Of a stretch of DNA of 64,000 nt, positions 24,349 through 32,964 are shown in pieces (the stretch's first letter is position 1; each line of letters starts with the position of its first letter). A program made the translations under genes and the position numbers. The stretch comes from JALORV01 sp963712485. GTDB taxonomy: Bacteria > Pseudomonadota > Gammaproteobacteria > Burkholderiales > Burkholderiaceae_F. A model generated the notes under the pieces. It was not told where the DNA came from and did not search any database. It worked only from the letters and a program-made list of their open reading frames with translations. The stretch spans positions 1 through 64,000 of the forward strand of contig CAVQID010000011.1 of the NCBI GenBank assembly GCA_963712485.1, given 5' to 3'.

Positions 24349-26343
24349 CTAGTTCAGCGCTTCGGCAACCAGCTCTGCGATGTCGCGGGCGGCGACACGA
24401 TCGTCCGACTGGGCCAGGCCGTCACCGATCATCACCGCGCAATAGGGGCAGGCCGTTGCGACCGCGGCCGGATGCTTGGCAAGCGCCTGCTCGGCACGGA
24501 CCACGTTAATTCGTTTGCCGATGGTTTCCTCGAGCCACATTCGGCCGCCGCCGGCGCCGCAGCACATCGCCTGGTCGCGCGAGAGGTCGAGCTCGAGCGG
24601 AGCGTCCTTCGAAACGGCGCGCAGCACCCGGCGTGGCGCCTCGTACTCGCCGTTGTGGCGTCCGAGGTAACACGGTTCGTGGAAGGCGATCCGCTGATGC
24701 GTAGGAGTCACCTTCAGCCGCCCATCGGCAAGCCACGCATCGATCGCCTGGGTGTGGTGCAGCACCTCGTAGTGTCCGCCGAATTCGCCGAGCTCATTTT
24801 TCAGCGCATTGAACGCGTGCGGGTCGCAGGTCACGATGCGCTTGACGCCGAGGCGGTTCAGCGTCTCGACCAGTGATGCAGCGAGCTGCTGGAACACCAT
24901 TTCGTTGCCGAGCCGCCTGACGCACTCGCCGGTGGAGCCCTCCTGCGAGCCGAGGATGCCAAGTTTGATGCCGGCCTGCTGCGCTACTCGCACGAATGCC
25001 CGTGCGATCTTCTGGCCCCTCGGGTCGAACGACGAGGCGGAACCGACGTAGTAGAGGTAGTCGAGTTCGGCGACTTCGCCGGCGGCCGTGACGACAGGCA
25101 CGCCGAGCTCCTTCGCCCAGTCGCCGCGCGTGCCCGCATCGATGCCCCATGGATTACCCTGGGATTCATAGGCGGCGAACACGCGGTTCAGTTCGTGAGG
25201 AAACTCGCCCTCCATCATCACCTGGCGCTGCCGCAGGCGATAGAACTTCGGCAAGTGCTCGAGGTGGATAGGGCACGCCACTTCGCAGTAGCCGCAGGTC
25301 GTGCAGGCCCACAGCGTGTCGCTGCTGATCGCGCTGCCCATGAGGGGCGGCAGTTTGGATGCATCCCCGGCGCGTATCGCCTCCGCGTGTTCGACGAGGT
25401 GATGCTTGATGGCATCGTTGACCCACTTGAGCGACAGCGGCTTGCCGGTCAGGAACGTCGGGCACGCGTCCTTGCAACGGCCGCACTCGGTACACGTGAA
25501 AGCGTCAAGGCCTTCCTTCCAGGTCAGGTCGAGCGCGGTCTTCGCGCCGATCTTCAACGTGTCCGGATCGGCGTCATCCGAACTCAGCGGTGCCAGATCG
25601 ACACTGGGTACGTTGTTGGCCGGCACGTCACGGCCGAAATACACCGTCGGCAGCGACGTGACGATGTGGAAGTGCTCGCCGATCGGCAGGATGGCGAGGA
25701 AGGTGAATACGGTGGCGATCTGGACCCAGTAGAACGCGTGCATGCCGAGATCGAGCGTCGCCGGCGAAAGTCCACTGAGCATTGCGGACAGCGGGCCGCC
25801 GATCCAGGCCCAGGCTGCTTCCTCGGCGATCGCCGGCGACGTCGGCGCCAGCTGTGCGAAGCGGAACGCGTCGAAGCCGAAGTCCGTGATCATGATGAGC
25901 GCGATCAGCGTCAGCACTAAGATCGCCTCACGGTTCGGTTCGAGGCGCGCTGGCCTGCGCACGAAGCGGCGCCAGAATCCATAACCGATGGCCGCCAGTA
26001 CCGCCACTTCGATGAAGTCCTTGAACGCCGTGTAGACGCCACCCGCCGCGCCCGGAATCGTTGCCAACGGCGCGTACCCGATAACGATCAGATGCAGCTT
26101 GCGCGCCAGCAGCGTCAGGAATCCAAAGAAGATCACCGCGTGCATCAACCCGGGACGAAAGTCGCCGCTCAAAAGGCGCGACTGGCCGAAGCCCAGGCTC
26201 AGCAATCGCGCGATGCGCCGGCCGGGATGGTCAAAGCGGTTGTCCGGCTGCAGAGCGCGCACGATCGACAGCTTGCGCCACGTGAGCAACGCAAAGACGG
26301 CAAGGCCTGCAAGCAACAGCAGCGAGATCCCGATCGGACTCAT
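24349..26343 (-). CDS. Membrane-bound (Fe-S)-binding oxidoreductase, heterodisulfide-reductase-like
   Basis: This 664-aa fusion combines a nitrate-reductase-gamma-like membrane part (residues 1-230, about six helices with His residues that could bind haem b) with an HdrD/GlpC-like soluble part. Two 4Fe-4S motifs are Cys284/287/290/294 (CTECGRCKDACP) and Cys347/350/353/357 (CTTCGYCEVACP). Two CCG-type domains follow, HEPCYLGRHNGEY and MCCGAGGGRMW. Proteins of this architecture are proposed to pass electrons between a flavoprotein such as ETF and the quinone pool. In beta-oxidising proteobacteria they are often linked to electron transfer flavoprotein; no etf genes are here. It appears to be transcribed alone. 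Confidence 0.88.
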   Translation of the reverse strand: MSPIGISLLLLAGLAVFALLTWRKLSIVRALQPDNRFDHPGRRIARLLSLGFGQSRLLSGDFRPGLMHAVIFFGFLTLLARKLHLIVIGYAPLATIPGAAGGVYTAFKDFIEVAVLAAIGYGFWRRFVRRPARLEPNREAILVLTLIALIMITDFGFDAFRFAQLAPTSPAIAEEAAWAWIGGPLSAMLSGLSPATLDLGMHAFYWVQIATVFTFLAILPIGEHFHIVTSLPTVYFGRDVPANNVPSVDLAPLSSDDADPDTLKIGAKTALDLTWKEGLDAFTCTECGRCKDACPTFLTGKPLSLKWVNDAIKHHLVEHAEAIRAGDASKLPPLMGSAISSDTLWACTTCGYCEVACPIHLEHLPKFYRLRQRQVMMEGEFPHELNRVFAAYESQGNPWGIDAGTRGDWAKELGVPVVTAAGEVAELDYLYYVGSASSFDPRGQKIARAFVRVAQQAGIKLGILGSQEGSTGECVRRLGNEMVFQQLAASLVETLNRLGVKRIVTCDPHAFNALKNELGEFGGHYEVLHHTQAIDAWLADGRLKVTPTHQRIAFHEPCYLGRHNGEYEAPRRVLRAVSKDAPLELDLSRDQAMCCGAGGGRMWLEETIGKRINVVRAEQALAKHPAAVATACPYCAVMIGDGLAQSDDRVAARDIAELVAEALN

Positions 26344-26493
26344 CGGCGGGTGGACCGTCGTGTCGTGGACGAACGGCCATTGTCCGAGTGCGTCAGCGCG
26401 GCAGGCTGACGCCGATCAACGGCTTCGTTGACTCGGAGGAGGCGAAAGCTGGGAATCGGGCGCGCTGGCTCGGGCGCTCCCGAGCCATGGGGC

Positions 26494-27201
26494 CTATTTG
26501 ACGGGTGGCAGGTAGAGTACCCAGCGCGCGCCCGAGGCGGCCTCTTCGGCGCACACGCCGGGCTCGCAACTGACCAGACGAAACCGGTCGCCGTCGGCGG
26601 GAAACCGGACGGCGGTCGTGGCATCGGCCACCTGTCGGTAACGCGCGAGAACCGCCGGGTCCGACGTCCCTGTAGCCCAAACGGTCGTTTCCTTTTGCAC
26701 CGACATCGCCGCGAGCCGGACATCGGCCACCGCCAGCGCGCGATAGTCGCTGCGCTCGATCGTACCGACGATGAAGACGTACCAGGGTCCTGCCGCACTG
26801 TCGTACCTGCCGAGCAGCAGGCCGAACACGTCGTAGCCGTCGCGCTCGGGCACGAAGGCGTCGAGGTCGGTGGCCGCAAAAACGATCTGGCCCGGTCGCA
26901 TGACGGCGGGCGAGCGCAGCGCAGGCAACTTCGACAGGACAGCAGGGTCGCCGCTGCCGGCGCCGGCGACGTGCGCATCGAGCTGTCGCTGCCACTCGCC
27001 CACGAGAGTGCGCGCGGTGATGTTCGGTAAGTCGCCGGTTGGCGCGGCGGCGGTGCCCGGCGACCGCATCGCGCAGCCGCCGAGGGTGGTCAGCGCAATG
27101 GAGATGCAGAGAGCCCCGATGATGCCGCCGAACGATGCGCCACGGCGAAAAGGCGACGGCGCCAGTCGAGCAATCTTCAGAGCTACGGTCGGCATGGACA
27201 T
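26494..27201 (-). CDS. Lipoprotein of unknown function paired with the ankyrin protein
   Basis: This 235-aa protein has a lipobox TLGGC with Cys43 after a hydrophobic stretch (GIIGALCISIALTTLGG), so it should be lipid-anchored outside the inner membrane. The mature part shows FAATDLDAFVPERDGYDVF, YVFIVGTIERSDYRAL and a C-terminal pair of Cys (VSCEPGVCAEE). I recognise no family. It starts only four bases after the ankyrin gene stop, strongly suggesting an operon and a joint function. Two Met codons (27201 and 27195) can start; the signal is unusually long from either, leaving the first 20 residues basic. Confidence 0.62.
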   Translation of the reverse strand: MSMPTVALKIARLAPSPFRRGASFGGIIGALCISIALTTLGGCAMRSPGTAAAPTGDLPNITARTLVGEWQRQLDAHVAGAGSGDPAVLSKLPALRSPAVMRPGQIVFAATDLDAFVPERDGYDVFGLLLGRYDSAAGPWYVFIVGTIERSDYRALAVADVRLAAMSVQKETTVWATGTSDPAVLARYRQVADATTAVRFPADGDRFRLVSCEPGVCAEEAASGARWVLYLPPVK

Positions 27202-27205
27202 CGAA

Positions 27206-28957
27206 CTAACGGACGGGCGCCTGCGCGCTCAACTCATCGGACGCGTCGCTTGCCGCGCTGCGCGCACTTTGCCTCTTCACGTCGAGCGCCGTCAGCATCT
27301 GTGCATCGCCGCGCTGCTCGGCCAGGCGCAACGCGGTATTGCCGGCGTTGTCGGCGATCAGCGGATCGGCACCGTGGCTCAGTAGCAGGCGGGCGAGCTG
27401 GCTGTTGCCGCGCAGCGCGGCGTCGTGCAGCGCAGTCTTTCCGAACACATCCCGTGCATTCGGCTGCGCACCCGTGCGCAGCAGCGCCTCGGCGACCTCG
27501 GTTCTGCTGCTCATCGCCGCGAGCATCAGCGGCGTTACGCCGTAAAGCGCGGCCGCGTTGGGTTCGGCGCCGTTTGCGAGCAGGACTGCAACAGCAGACG
27601 TGCTTCCGGCGCGAGTTGCTGCATGTAGCGGTGTTTCGCCATCCGCGTCGGGTGAGGTGACATCGGACCGGTTGGCTGCGAGACGCTGCACCTCGTCCGC
27701 GTTGCCCTTCCGGGCGGCCCACCACAGCGGCGTGCGGCCGAACGCATCGTGTTTCTGGGCTGCGGCCGCAGTCGTCCCACCATCGCTGATCGAAACCCGG
27801 TTCGGACGCGCTTCGTCCGTCGAGATCGATTTGACGTTGCTCTGAACATCCGCTGGCACGACGGCGGCCTTGGCGAAGCACACGTCGCCGATGGTGACGG
27901 CGGACTTTTCGTTGGACTCGTGCCCGTAGTCCTCGCCGTAATACGTCGAAAGCTCGCGCGCGATGGTGTTGAACTGCGCCGGGTCCCGGAGGCGCCCGTG
28001 TTCATCGCGGTACCAGTCGACGGCGCCGCTGCAGCGATCACGTACACCCGAGCGCAAGCGGCCGCTTGCGTAGCGGACGAACTTGTTCGGGTTAAAAACC
28101 TCGTTCCAGTGCGGCGTGATGAACGCGGTAAAGAAGTCGGTGTCCGGTTGCACGCGAACCTTCCAGTACGGCCCGTCGCGGGTCAGCATCGGTGGCATCT
28201 CTCTCGGCCCGATGCGGATCGGCCGGGTGAGGTTGATGTAGAACCTGAGGCCGGCAAAATCCGCGGCGAGGTCGCCGTTCGAATGGATTCCGGTCGATAG
28301 CATGCCGAGCACACCGTCCTCGGACAGCAGCGGATTGCGCGAAGTCGACTCGATCGCCGACTGCGTCGCCGCGGCATCGGTCATTCCCCGTGCAAGCCGT
28401 CTTTCGTATTTCTCGTGGTAAATGCGGCCGATGTTGATGAAATGGATCAGCTTGTCGGTGCCGAAGACAGTGCCGCCGACATCGATCGATCCTGCGCGAA
28501 AGAACGTTCGCACGGCCTTGGTCAGGTCGATCACGAGCAGCGGGTCGTCGTAGATCGATACCGTGGGCCGGTACATCGTCACCAGGCCCGGAAACTGCGA
28601 CTGCACCGGTTGCGAAATCAGCGTGGCGTCGAGTGTTTCGTTGGTGGGAATTGCGGCAAACAGGTACTCCCAGACCTTGCCCGCGATGAAATCGGACGAC
28701 TGCAACTCCGCGATTCTCTTCTCCGACTGCCCGGTCTCGATCGCCTGCGCGATCGCGGTGTTGGTCTCGTTCGCGGCGCCGGCCACGGCACCATGGACGA
28801 CGCGCGTCAACCACGGACCGAGGTCAGCGAACTGGCGCCCGCTCGGCAGCGTGTACTGCTCGGATTCGTGCGCGACCGCGGGCGACCCCGGTAGCAGCAG
28901 CAAGGTGCCTGCGAGTGCCGCAGCAAGCGTGGCGCTCAGGCCCGCGAAGCCGCGCAT
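27206..28957 (-). CDS. Secreted protein with unrecognised N-terminal domain and ankyrin repeats
   Basis: This 583-aa exported protein has a signal peptide at residues 1-33 (LSATLAAALAGTLLLLPG, AVA cleavage site). It is followed by a domain of about 350 residues I cannot place (GTDKLIHFINIGRIYHEKY, STGIHSNGDLAADFAGLRFY, FITPHWNEVFNPNKFVRYA). About five ankyrin repeats cover residues 403-560 (GRTPLWWAARKGNADEV, GETPLHAATRAGS, GVTPLMLAAMSSRTEV, GKTALHDAALRGNSQL, GNTALRLAEQRGDAQM). The His-rich and Asp-rich N-terminal motifs (DKLIHF, HSNGD) could form a metal or catalytic site, which is inference. Start 28957 puts the signal peptide first. It is coupled to a lipoprotein gene. Confidence 0.78.
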   Translation of the reverse strand: MRGFAGLSATLAAALAGTLLLLPGSPAVAHESEQYTLPSGRQFADLGPWLTRVVHGAVAGAANETNTAIAQAIETGQSEKRIAELQSSDFIAGKVWEYLFAAIPTNETLDATLISQPVQSQFPGLVTMYRPTVSIYDDPLLVIDLTKAVRTFFRAGSIDVGGTVFGTDKLIHFINIGRIYHEKYERRLARGMTDAAATQSAIESTSRNPLLSEDGVLGMLSTGIHSNGDLAADFAGLRFYINLTRPIRIGPREMPPMLTRDGPYWKVRVQPDTDFFTAFITPHWNEVFNPNKFVRYASGRLRSGVRDRCSGAVDWYRDEHGRLRDPAQFNTIARELSTYYGEDYGHESNEKSAVTIGDVCFAKAAVVPADVQSNVKSISTDEARPNRVSISDGGTTAAAAQKHDAFGRTPLWWAARKGNADEVQRLAANRSDVTSPDADGETPLHAATRAGSTSAVAVLLANGAEPNAAALYGVTPLMLAAMSSRTEVAEALLRTGAQPNARDVFGKTALHDAALRGNSQLARLLLSHGADPLIADNAGNTALRLAEQRGDAQMLTALDVKRQSARSAASDASDELSAQAPVR

Positions 28958-29102
28958 GTGGGTATCAGCGCGCGCGGCGTTGCCTGCAACCTGAACTTTG
29001 ACGATCTTCCGATTCACTGTATCCGCCCGTGCGCCTCTGTCGAAACTGCCGTGACGCCGCACGCATCAGGATTCTACCGACCGAGACCTGATCTGGTGAC
29101 GT

Positions 29103-30353
29103 TCAGGCCTTGCCGGGGCGAGCGGACCACGACTTCCAGCGGCGGTGTACCCACCACCACTGCTCGGGCCGCCGCACGATCATCCGCTCCAGCGCGCGGT
29201 TGTAGGCGCGCGTATTCAGGCGAATGGCTTCATTGGCGTCCGGATCTTCGATAGGCAGGATTTGTGCCTCGAAGCGCAGGACGTGCTGGCCGTCCGGCTC
29301 GCGCCAGGACGAGGCGGGCACCACCGGGGCCCCGGTCGTCAGCGCAATGACGGCCAGGCTGCGGAACGTGCCTGCGGGATGACCGAAGAATTCGACGAGT
29401 ACGCCGTCCTTGCGATTGGCGTGCTGGTCGAATGGGAATACGACCAGATCCCCGGCGCCGAGCCGGTCGAGAATCGCGTCGAGGCCACCGCGCTTGGGCA
29501 GCACACCGAATCCCGCCTTGCGAAAGCGCCGTGTCACGAGTTTGTCGAGCCATTCTGGCCGGATCGGCCGGCGCACGAAGTGAAAGCGCCCCTGCGCCTG
29601 CGGAAACTGGGCCAAACCAGCCGCGGTGGCGACTTCGAAGTTGCCGAAGTGGCCCGTGAGTATCAGCACGCCGTTGGCGCGTTCGTGCGCTGCGAGCAGC
29701 GTGTCGAGGTTTTCGACCCGCACCATCGCGGTGCGTCGGGCCCGCGACAGCCACGGAAACCACAGGAATTCCCAGAGCAGCCGCCCCAGATGACCGTAAT
29801 GCGCCTGCGCCAGCCGTTCGATCTCGTCCTTATCGGCCACATCGCCGTACACGCGGCGCAGGTTGTCGAGGACGACGGCGCGCCGGAACGGCAGCAGTCG
29901 ATACAGCAGCCGCGCAGCGCGCGATGGCTTCGCTCGATCCGCCTGTGCCAGTGCAACGGCCGAAGCCTGCGTCCGGTCGTGCGTCAGCGAGATGCTGATC
30001 GAACGCAGGCGGTTGCGGCCAAGAGCCGCCTGCGCCGCTTCGCTGAGCTGAATCGCCGGCGCGCCATAAGCATCACGCACCACCGAGAAGTCGGCCGGTC
30101 CGATCGCGCCGAGGGCCGCTTCACGCGGAAACAACTTCACGCAGGCCTCCTTGGCAGCGAAACGCGCAGCGAGGCTCGCGGCGCGACCCGGGCCGTTGCC
30201 CGCGTCGAGTTGTTCCTGCGCAGTAAAGATCCGGTCGAGATCGTCTGCCGGTGTTTCTGCGAGGAGCCGCTCGATGCGGGCAATGTCGACCGCATCGACA
30301 CCGCAGCGCGTCGATGTGTCTGACGCGGGCGGTGCGGCGGGAAGACTGCTCAC
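29103..30353 (-). CDS. AcpS-type phosphopantetheinyl transferase fused to LpxL-like acyltransferase
   Basis: This 416-aa bifunctional protein is apparently rare. Residues 17-137 are an AcpS-like 4'-phosphopantetheinyl transferase: CGVDAVDIARIERLL carries metal-binding Asp20, and RFAAKEACVKLF carries Glu69 of the KEA motif. ISLTHDRTQASAVALA forms the last strand. Residues 145-410 are an LpxL/HtrB lysophospholipid acyltransferase with the HX4E catalytic motif in TGHFGNFE (His235, Glu240) and FPFDQHANRKDGV typical of late lipid-A acyltransferases. It would both activate the operon's ACP and move the finished acyl chain to a lipid. GTG 30353 overlaps the upstream ketosynthase stop (GTGA), so it is translationally coupled as the last gene of the operon. 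Confidence 0.82.
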   Translation of the reverse strand: MSSLPAAPPASDTSTRCGVDAVDIARIERLLAETPADDLDRIFTAQEQLDAGNGPGRAASLAARFAAKEACVKLFPREAALGAIGPADFSVVRDAYGAPAIQLSEAAQAALGRNRLRSISISLTHDRTQASAVALAQADRAKPSRAARLLYRLLPFRRAVVLDNLRRVYGDVADKDEIERLAQAHYGHLGRLLWEFLWFPWLSRARRTAMVRVENLDTLLAAHERANGVLILTGHFGNFEVATAAGLAQFPQAQGRFHFVRRPIRPEWLDKLVTRRFRKAGFGVLPKRGGLDAILDRLGAGDLVVFPFDQHANRKDGVLVEFFGHPAGTFRSLAVIALTTGAPVVPASSWREPDGQHVLRFEAQILPIEDPDANEAIRLNTRAYNRALERMIVRRPEQWWWVHRRWKSWSARPGKA

Positions 30354-31631
30354 GACGCTGCAGCGCGCACCAGGCAGGCGGTATTGGTGCCGCCGAAGCC
30401 GCGCGACAGCAGCAGGGCAACGTCGCTGCGCGGCGTGCGGCGCGCCTGCGAGACGTTGAGACCGGCGCAGGCCGGATCGAGCTCGTCCAGCGTCGCGACG
30501 CCCGGCACGACGCCGGCGCGCAGGGCGGCGATCGCGATCACCGCTTCGATGAGCCCCGACGCTGCGAGAAGGTGTCCGAAGGCCCACTTGAAGGCGGTGA
30601 CCGGCGGCATGTCGCTGCCGAAGACGCGAACCAGTGCGCGGGCCTCCGAGATGTCGGAGTTCGCCGTGCCGTTGCCATGCGCGAGGATCATGCCGATATC
30701 GCCCGGCGCGATGCCCGGCTGCGGCCATTGCGGCCTCGATTGCACGCACCAGTCCGTCGCCGTCTTCGCGTACCGGCAGCAGGCCCAGGCCATCGCTGGC
30801 GCTGCCTGCGCCGAGGAACTCGCCTAATGCGACAGCGCCGCGTTCGCGCACGGCGGCTTCCGTTTCGAGCACCAGCGCCGCGGCGCCTTCGCCGACCGCG
30901 CTGCCGTCGTGCCGCGCGTCGAACGGGCGCAGCGTCTTGTGAGTCAGCAATCCCATCTGGTCGTAGTACAGCACCGTCTGCGGCTCGATCGAGGCATCGT
31001 GCGCAGCTGCCACGGCGCGATCGCATTCGTCCGCCTTCAGCGATTCGGCGGCTTCGTACATCGCCAGCGGGCCGCTGATGCTGTGATTCGTGATGCAGGC
31101 GTTCGGTCCCTTGAGGCCATGACGAATGCCGACGTGACCGAGCACGTTATTCGGCAGCGAACGCAGCAGCCACATCGGATTGACGGTGGCCGAGAGTTCC
31201 CGGCCAAAGCCGTCGAGGCTGCCGCCGGCCGCCGCGATCAACGGAAAATAATCGTATTGATTGCCGAAGGTGCCGCCGCCCGACGCGGCAAAGACACCGG
31301 TGCGATCGGCAAAGCGTGAGGCGTCGGCCTCGCCGAGCGTCTGACGCCAGTTCGTGAAGCCGCATTGCTCGATCGCGCGATCGGCCGCGTACAGACCGAA
31401 GACGTCGGTCCGCCGAATGAATTTGAGGAGTTTGCGGTCGCCCGTCAGTGCGCCCGCGTTGTAGTCGCCGACCTCGGCGGCGATGCCGACCGGCCAGGCG
31501 CCGGCGTCCCACTGCGTGATCGGGCGGATCGACGACTGACCCGCGACAATCGCTTCGAGGATGGCTTCGGGCGACCGGCCGGAGCCGCAGATGGCGCCGA
31601 GACCCGTGATCAGTATGCGTTGAGGCTTCAT
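30350..31631 (-). pseudogene. Ketosynthase-fold protein with Ser at the Cys position; frameshifted
   Basis: This beta-ketoacyl-ACP synthase of about 426 residues starts at 31631 (ITGLGAICGSG). By alignment with the neighbouring ketosynthase, the active-site Cys is replaced: NHSISG stands where TACASG is expected, giving Ser184. The later catalytic His and Lys/His motifs are kept (LAHGNGTANSD and FKWAFGHLLAASG). Loss of the nucleophile suggests a chain-length-factor-like partner for the active ketosynthase. The frame breaks in the CCC run at 30714-30716, where one extra base separates EAAMAAAG from IAPGDIGMI. Both halves are well conserved, so recent decay or a sequence error is likely. It starts 13 bases after the first ketosynthase and its stop overlaps the next start. 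Confidence 0.8.
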
Positions 31632-31644
31632 CGGCGTGCCTGCT

Positions 31645-32964
31645 CTAGCGACCGGCGACGAGCGCTTCGGTGTCGTCGGGATGCCGAAACGCCAGGCAGC
31701 TGTTGGAGCCGCCGAAGCCCAGCGAATTGGACAGTGCCACGCGGATCCGTCGCGCGCGCGGTGCATCGCGCACCACATCGACGTCGCAGTCGGGGTCGAG
31801 TTCGCGCAAATTGGCGTTGACCGGGAGCGTGCTGTGCTGAATCGCCAGCGCGCAGACCGCCGCTTCGACGGCACCGGCAGCGGCGATCAAATGGCCCATG
31901 ACGCTCTTGGTCGAACTGACGCCGACATTGCGCCATGCGTCACCGAAGACGGCTCTGACCGCGGCGCATTCGCTGCGGTCGTTCATCGGGGTCGAGGTGC
32001 CGTGTGCATTCAGGTAATCGACATCGTCGAGCGTGGCGCCGGCGTCGACGATTGCCTGTCGCATCGCCTGGATCGGGCCATCACCGGATGGATGCGAGTC
32101 CGTGATGCGATAGCTCGAAAGCGAGTTGCCATCACCGGCCAGCTCCGCGTAGATGTGCGCACCGCGCCGCCGTGCCGATTGCCATTCCTCCAGCACGAGG
32201 AAGCCGGCGCCCTCGCCCAGCACGAAACCGTTGCGCGAGGCGTCAAATGGGCGACTGGCACGCTCCGGCGTGTCGTTGTCCGGCGACACGGCGTTGAGCA
32301 GGCAGAAGCCGGCCAGTCCGACGGGGTTGATCATCGAATCGAACCCGCCCGCGAGCACGCAGTCGGCCACGCCGCGGCGGATCAGCTTCATCGCTGTACC
32401 GACGGCCTGTCCGCCGGAGGCACAGGCGGTGTGCACGGAGCTCGCGTAACCGCGCATGCCGAACACGCGCAACAGCAGCGAGGCTCCGGCGATCGACTGG
32501 CTGCGACAGAAGGTCAGGGGATCATGCACCGAGCCATCGGCGTCCAGCAGGCGGTCCGGTTCCAGTTCGCCGCTGACGGCGGCGACGCGCTGCACATCCG
32601 CAAGCTCGTCGTAGGTCACGCCCATCATCCCGGTGCCGACGACGCAGCCCCACCGCGTGGCGGTCTCTGGCGTCGGGCGGATGCCGGCATCGGCAAACGC
32701 CTGGGCTGCGGCCGCCAGCGCAAAGCGGTGCGAGCGGTTGGCGAGCTTCAGCAGCTTGCGGTCACCGACCGCCTGTTCAACCATATCGGCCGGAAGATTC
32801 TTGACCTCGGCTGCGATACGCACCGGAAACCCGCTCGCATCGAAGCTCGCAATCGGCGCGACGCCGCTGCGTGCGGCAAGCAGCGAAGACCAGGTGGTGG
32901 CGACGTCATTGCCTGCCGGGGTGACGAGGCCGAGGCCAGTGATCGCGACGCGGCGGCGTGTCAT
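31645..32964 (-). CDS. Beta-ketoacyl-ACP synthase (FabF-like, catalytically complete)
   Basis: This 439-aa condensing enzyme has the Cys-His-His triad: Cys181 in HTACASG, His321 in NAHGTSTPMND and His358 in TKSVMGHLIAAAG with Lys353. GEGAGFLVLEE and the C-terminal SNSLGFGGSNSCLAF complete the FabF/KS fold. It would elongate acyl-ACP with malonyl-ACP, using the ACP encoded three genes upstream. Start 32964 overlaps the dehydratase stop (ATGA). Together with the Cys-free ketosynthase directly downstream it resembles the KS/CLF pairs of type II polyketide and aryl-polyene systems. No acyltransferase for malonyl loading is nearby, so housekeeping FabD would be needed. Confidence 0.9.
   Translation of the reverse strand: MTRRRVAITGLGLVTPAGNDVATTWSSLLAARSGVAPIASFDASGFPVRIAAEVKNLPADMVEQAVGDRKLLKLANRSHRFALAAAAQAFADAGIRPTPETATRWGCVVGTGMMGVTYDELADVQRVAAVSGELEPDRLLDADGSVHDPLTFCRSQSIAGASLLLRVFGMRGYASSVHTACASGGQAVGTAMKLIRRGVADCVLAGGFDSMINPVGLAGFCLLNAVSPDNDTPERASRPFDASRNGFVLGEGAGFLVLEEWQSARRRGAHIYAELAGDGNSLSSYRITDSHPSGDGPIQAMRQAIVDAGATLDDVDYLNAHGTSTPMNDRSECAAVRAVFGDAWRNVGVSSTKSVMGHLIAAAGAVEAAVCALAIQHSTLPVNANLRELDPDCDVDVVRDAPRARRIRVALSNSLGFGGSNSCLAFRHPDDTEALVAGR

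Noticed and set aside
24203..24352. A 49-codon ORF on the plus strand with protein-like composition (MGHRLWPFLLDHTWVAT)
   Set aside because: No ribosome binding site, no family, and it runs against the thioesterase/FeS gene direction, overlapping the FeS gene end by four bases. Possibly a chance frame.
29103..31874. A single 923-codon protein joining KS, AcpS and acyltransferase domains
   Set aside because: The stretch between the KS front half and the AcpS domain reads as Arg-rich nonsense, while the genuine KS C-terminus lies in another frame to 30350. The apparent triple fusion results from the indel at 30714-30716.
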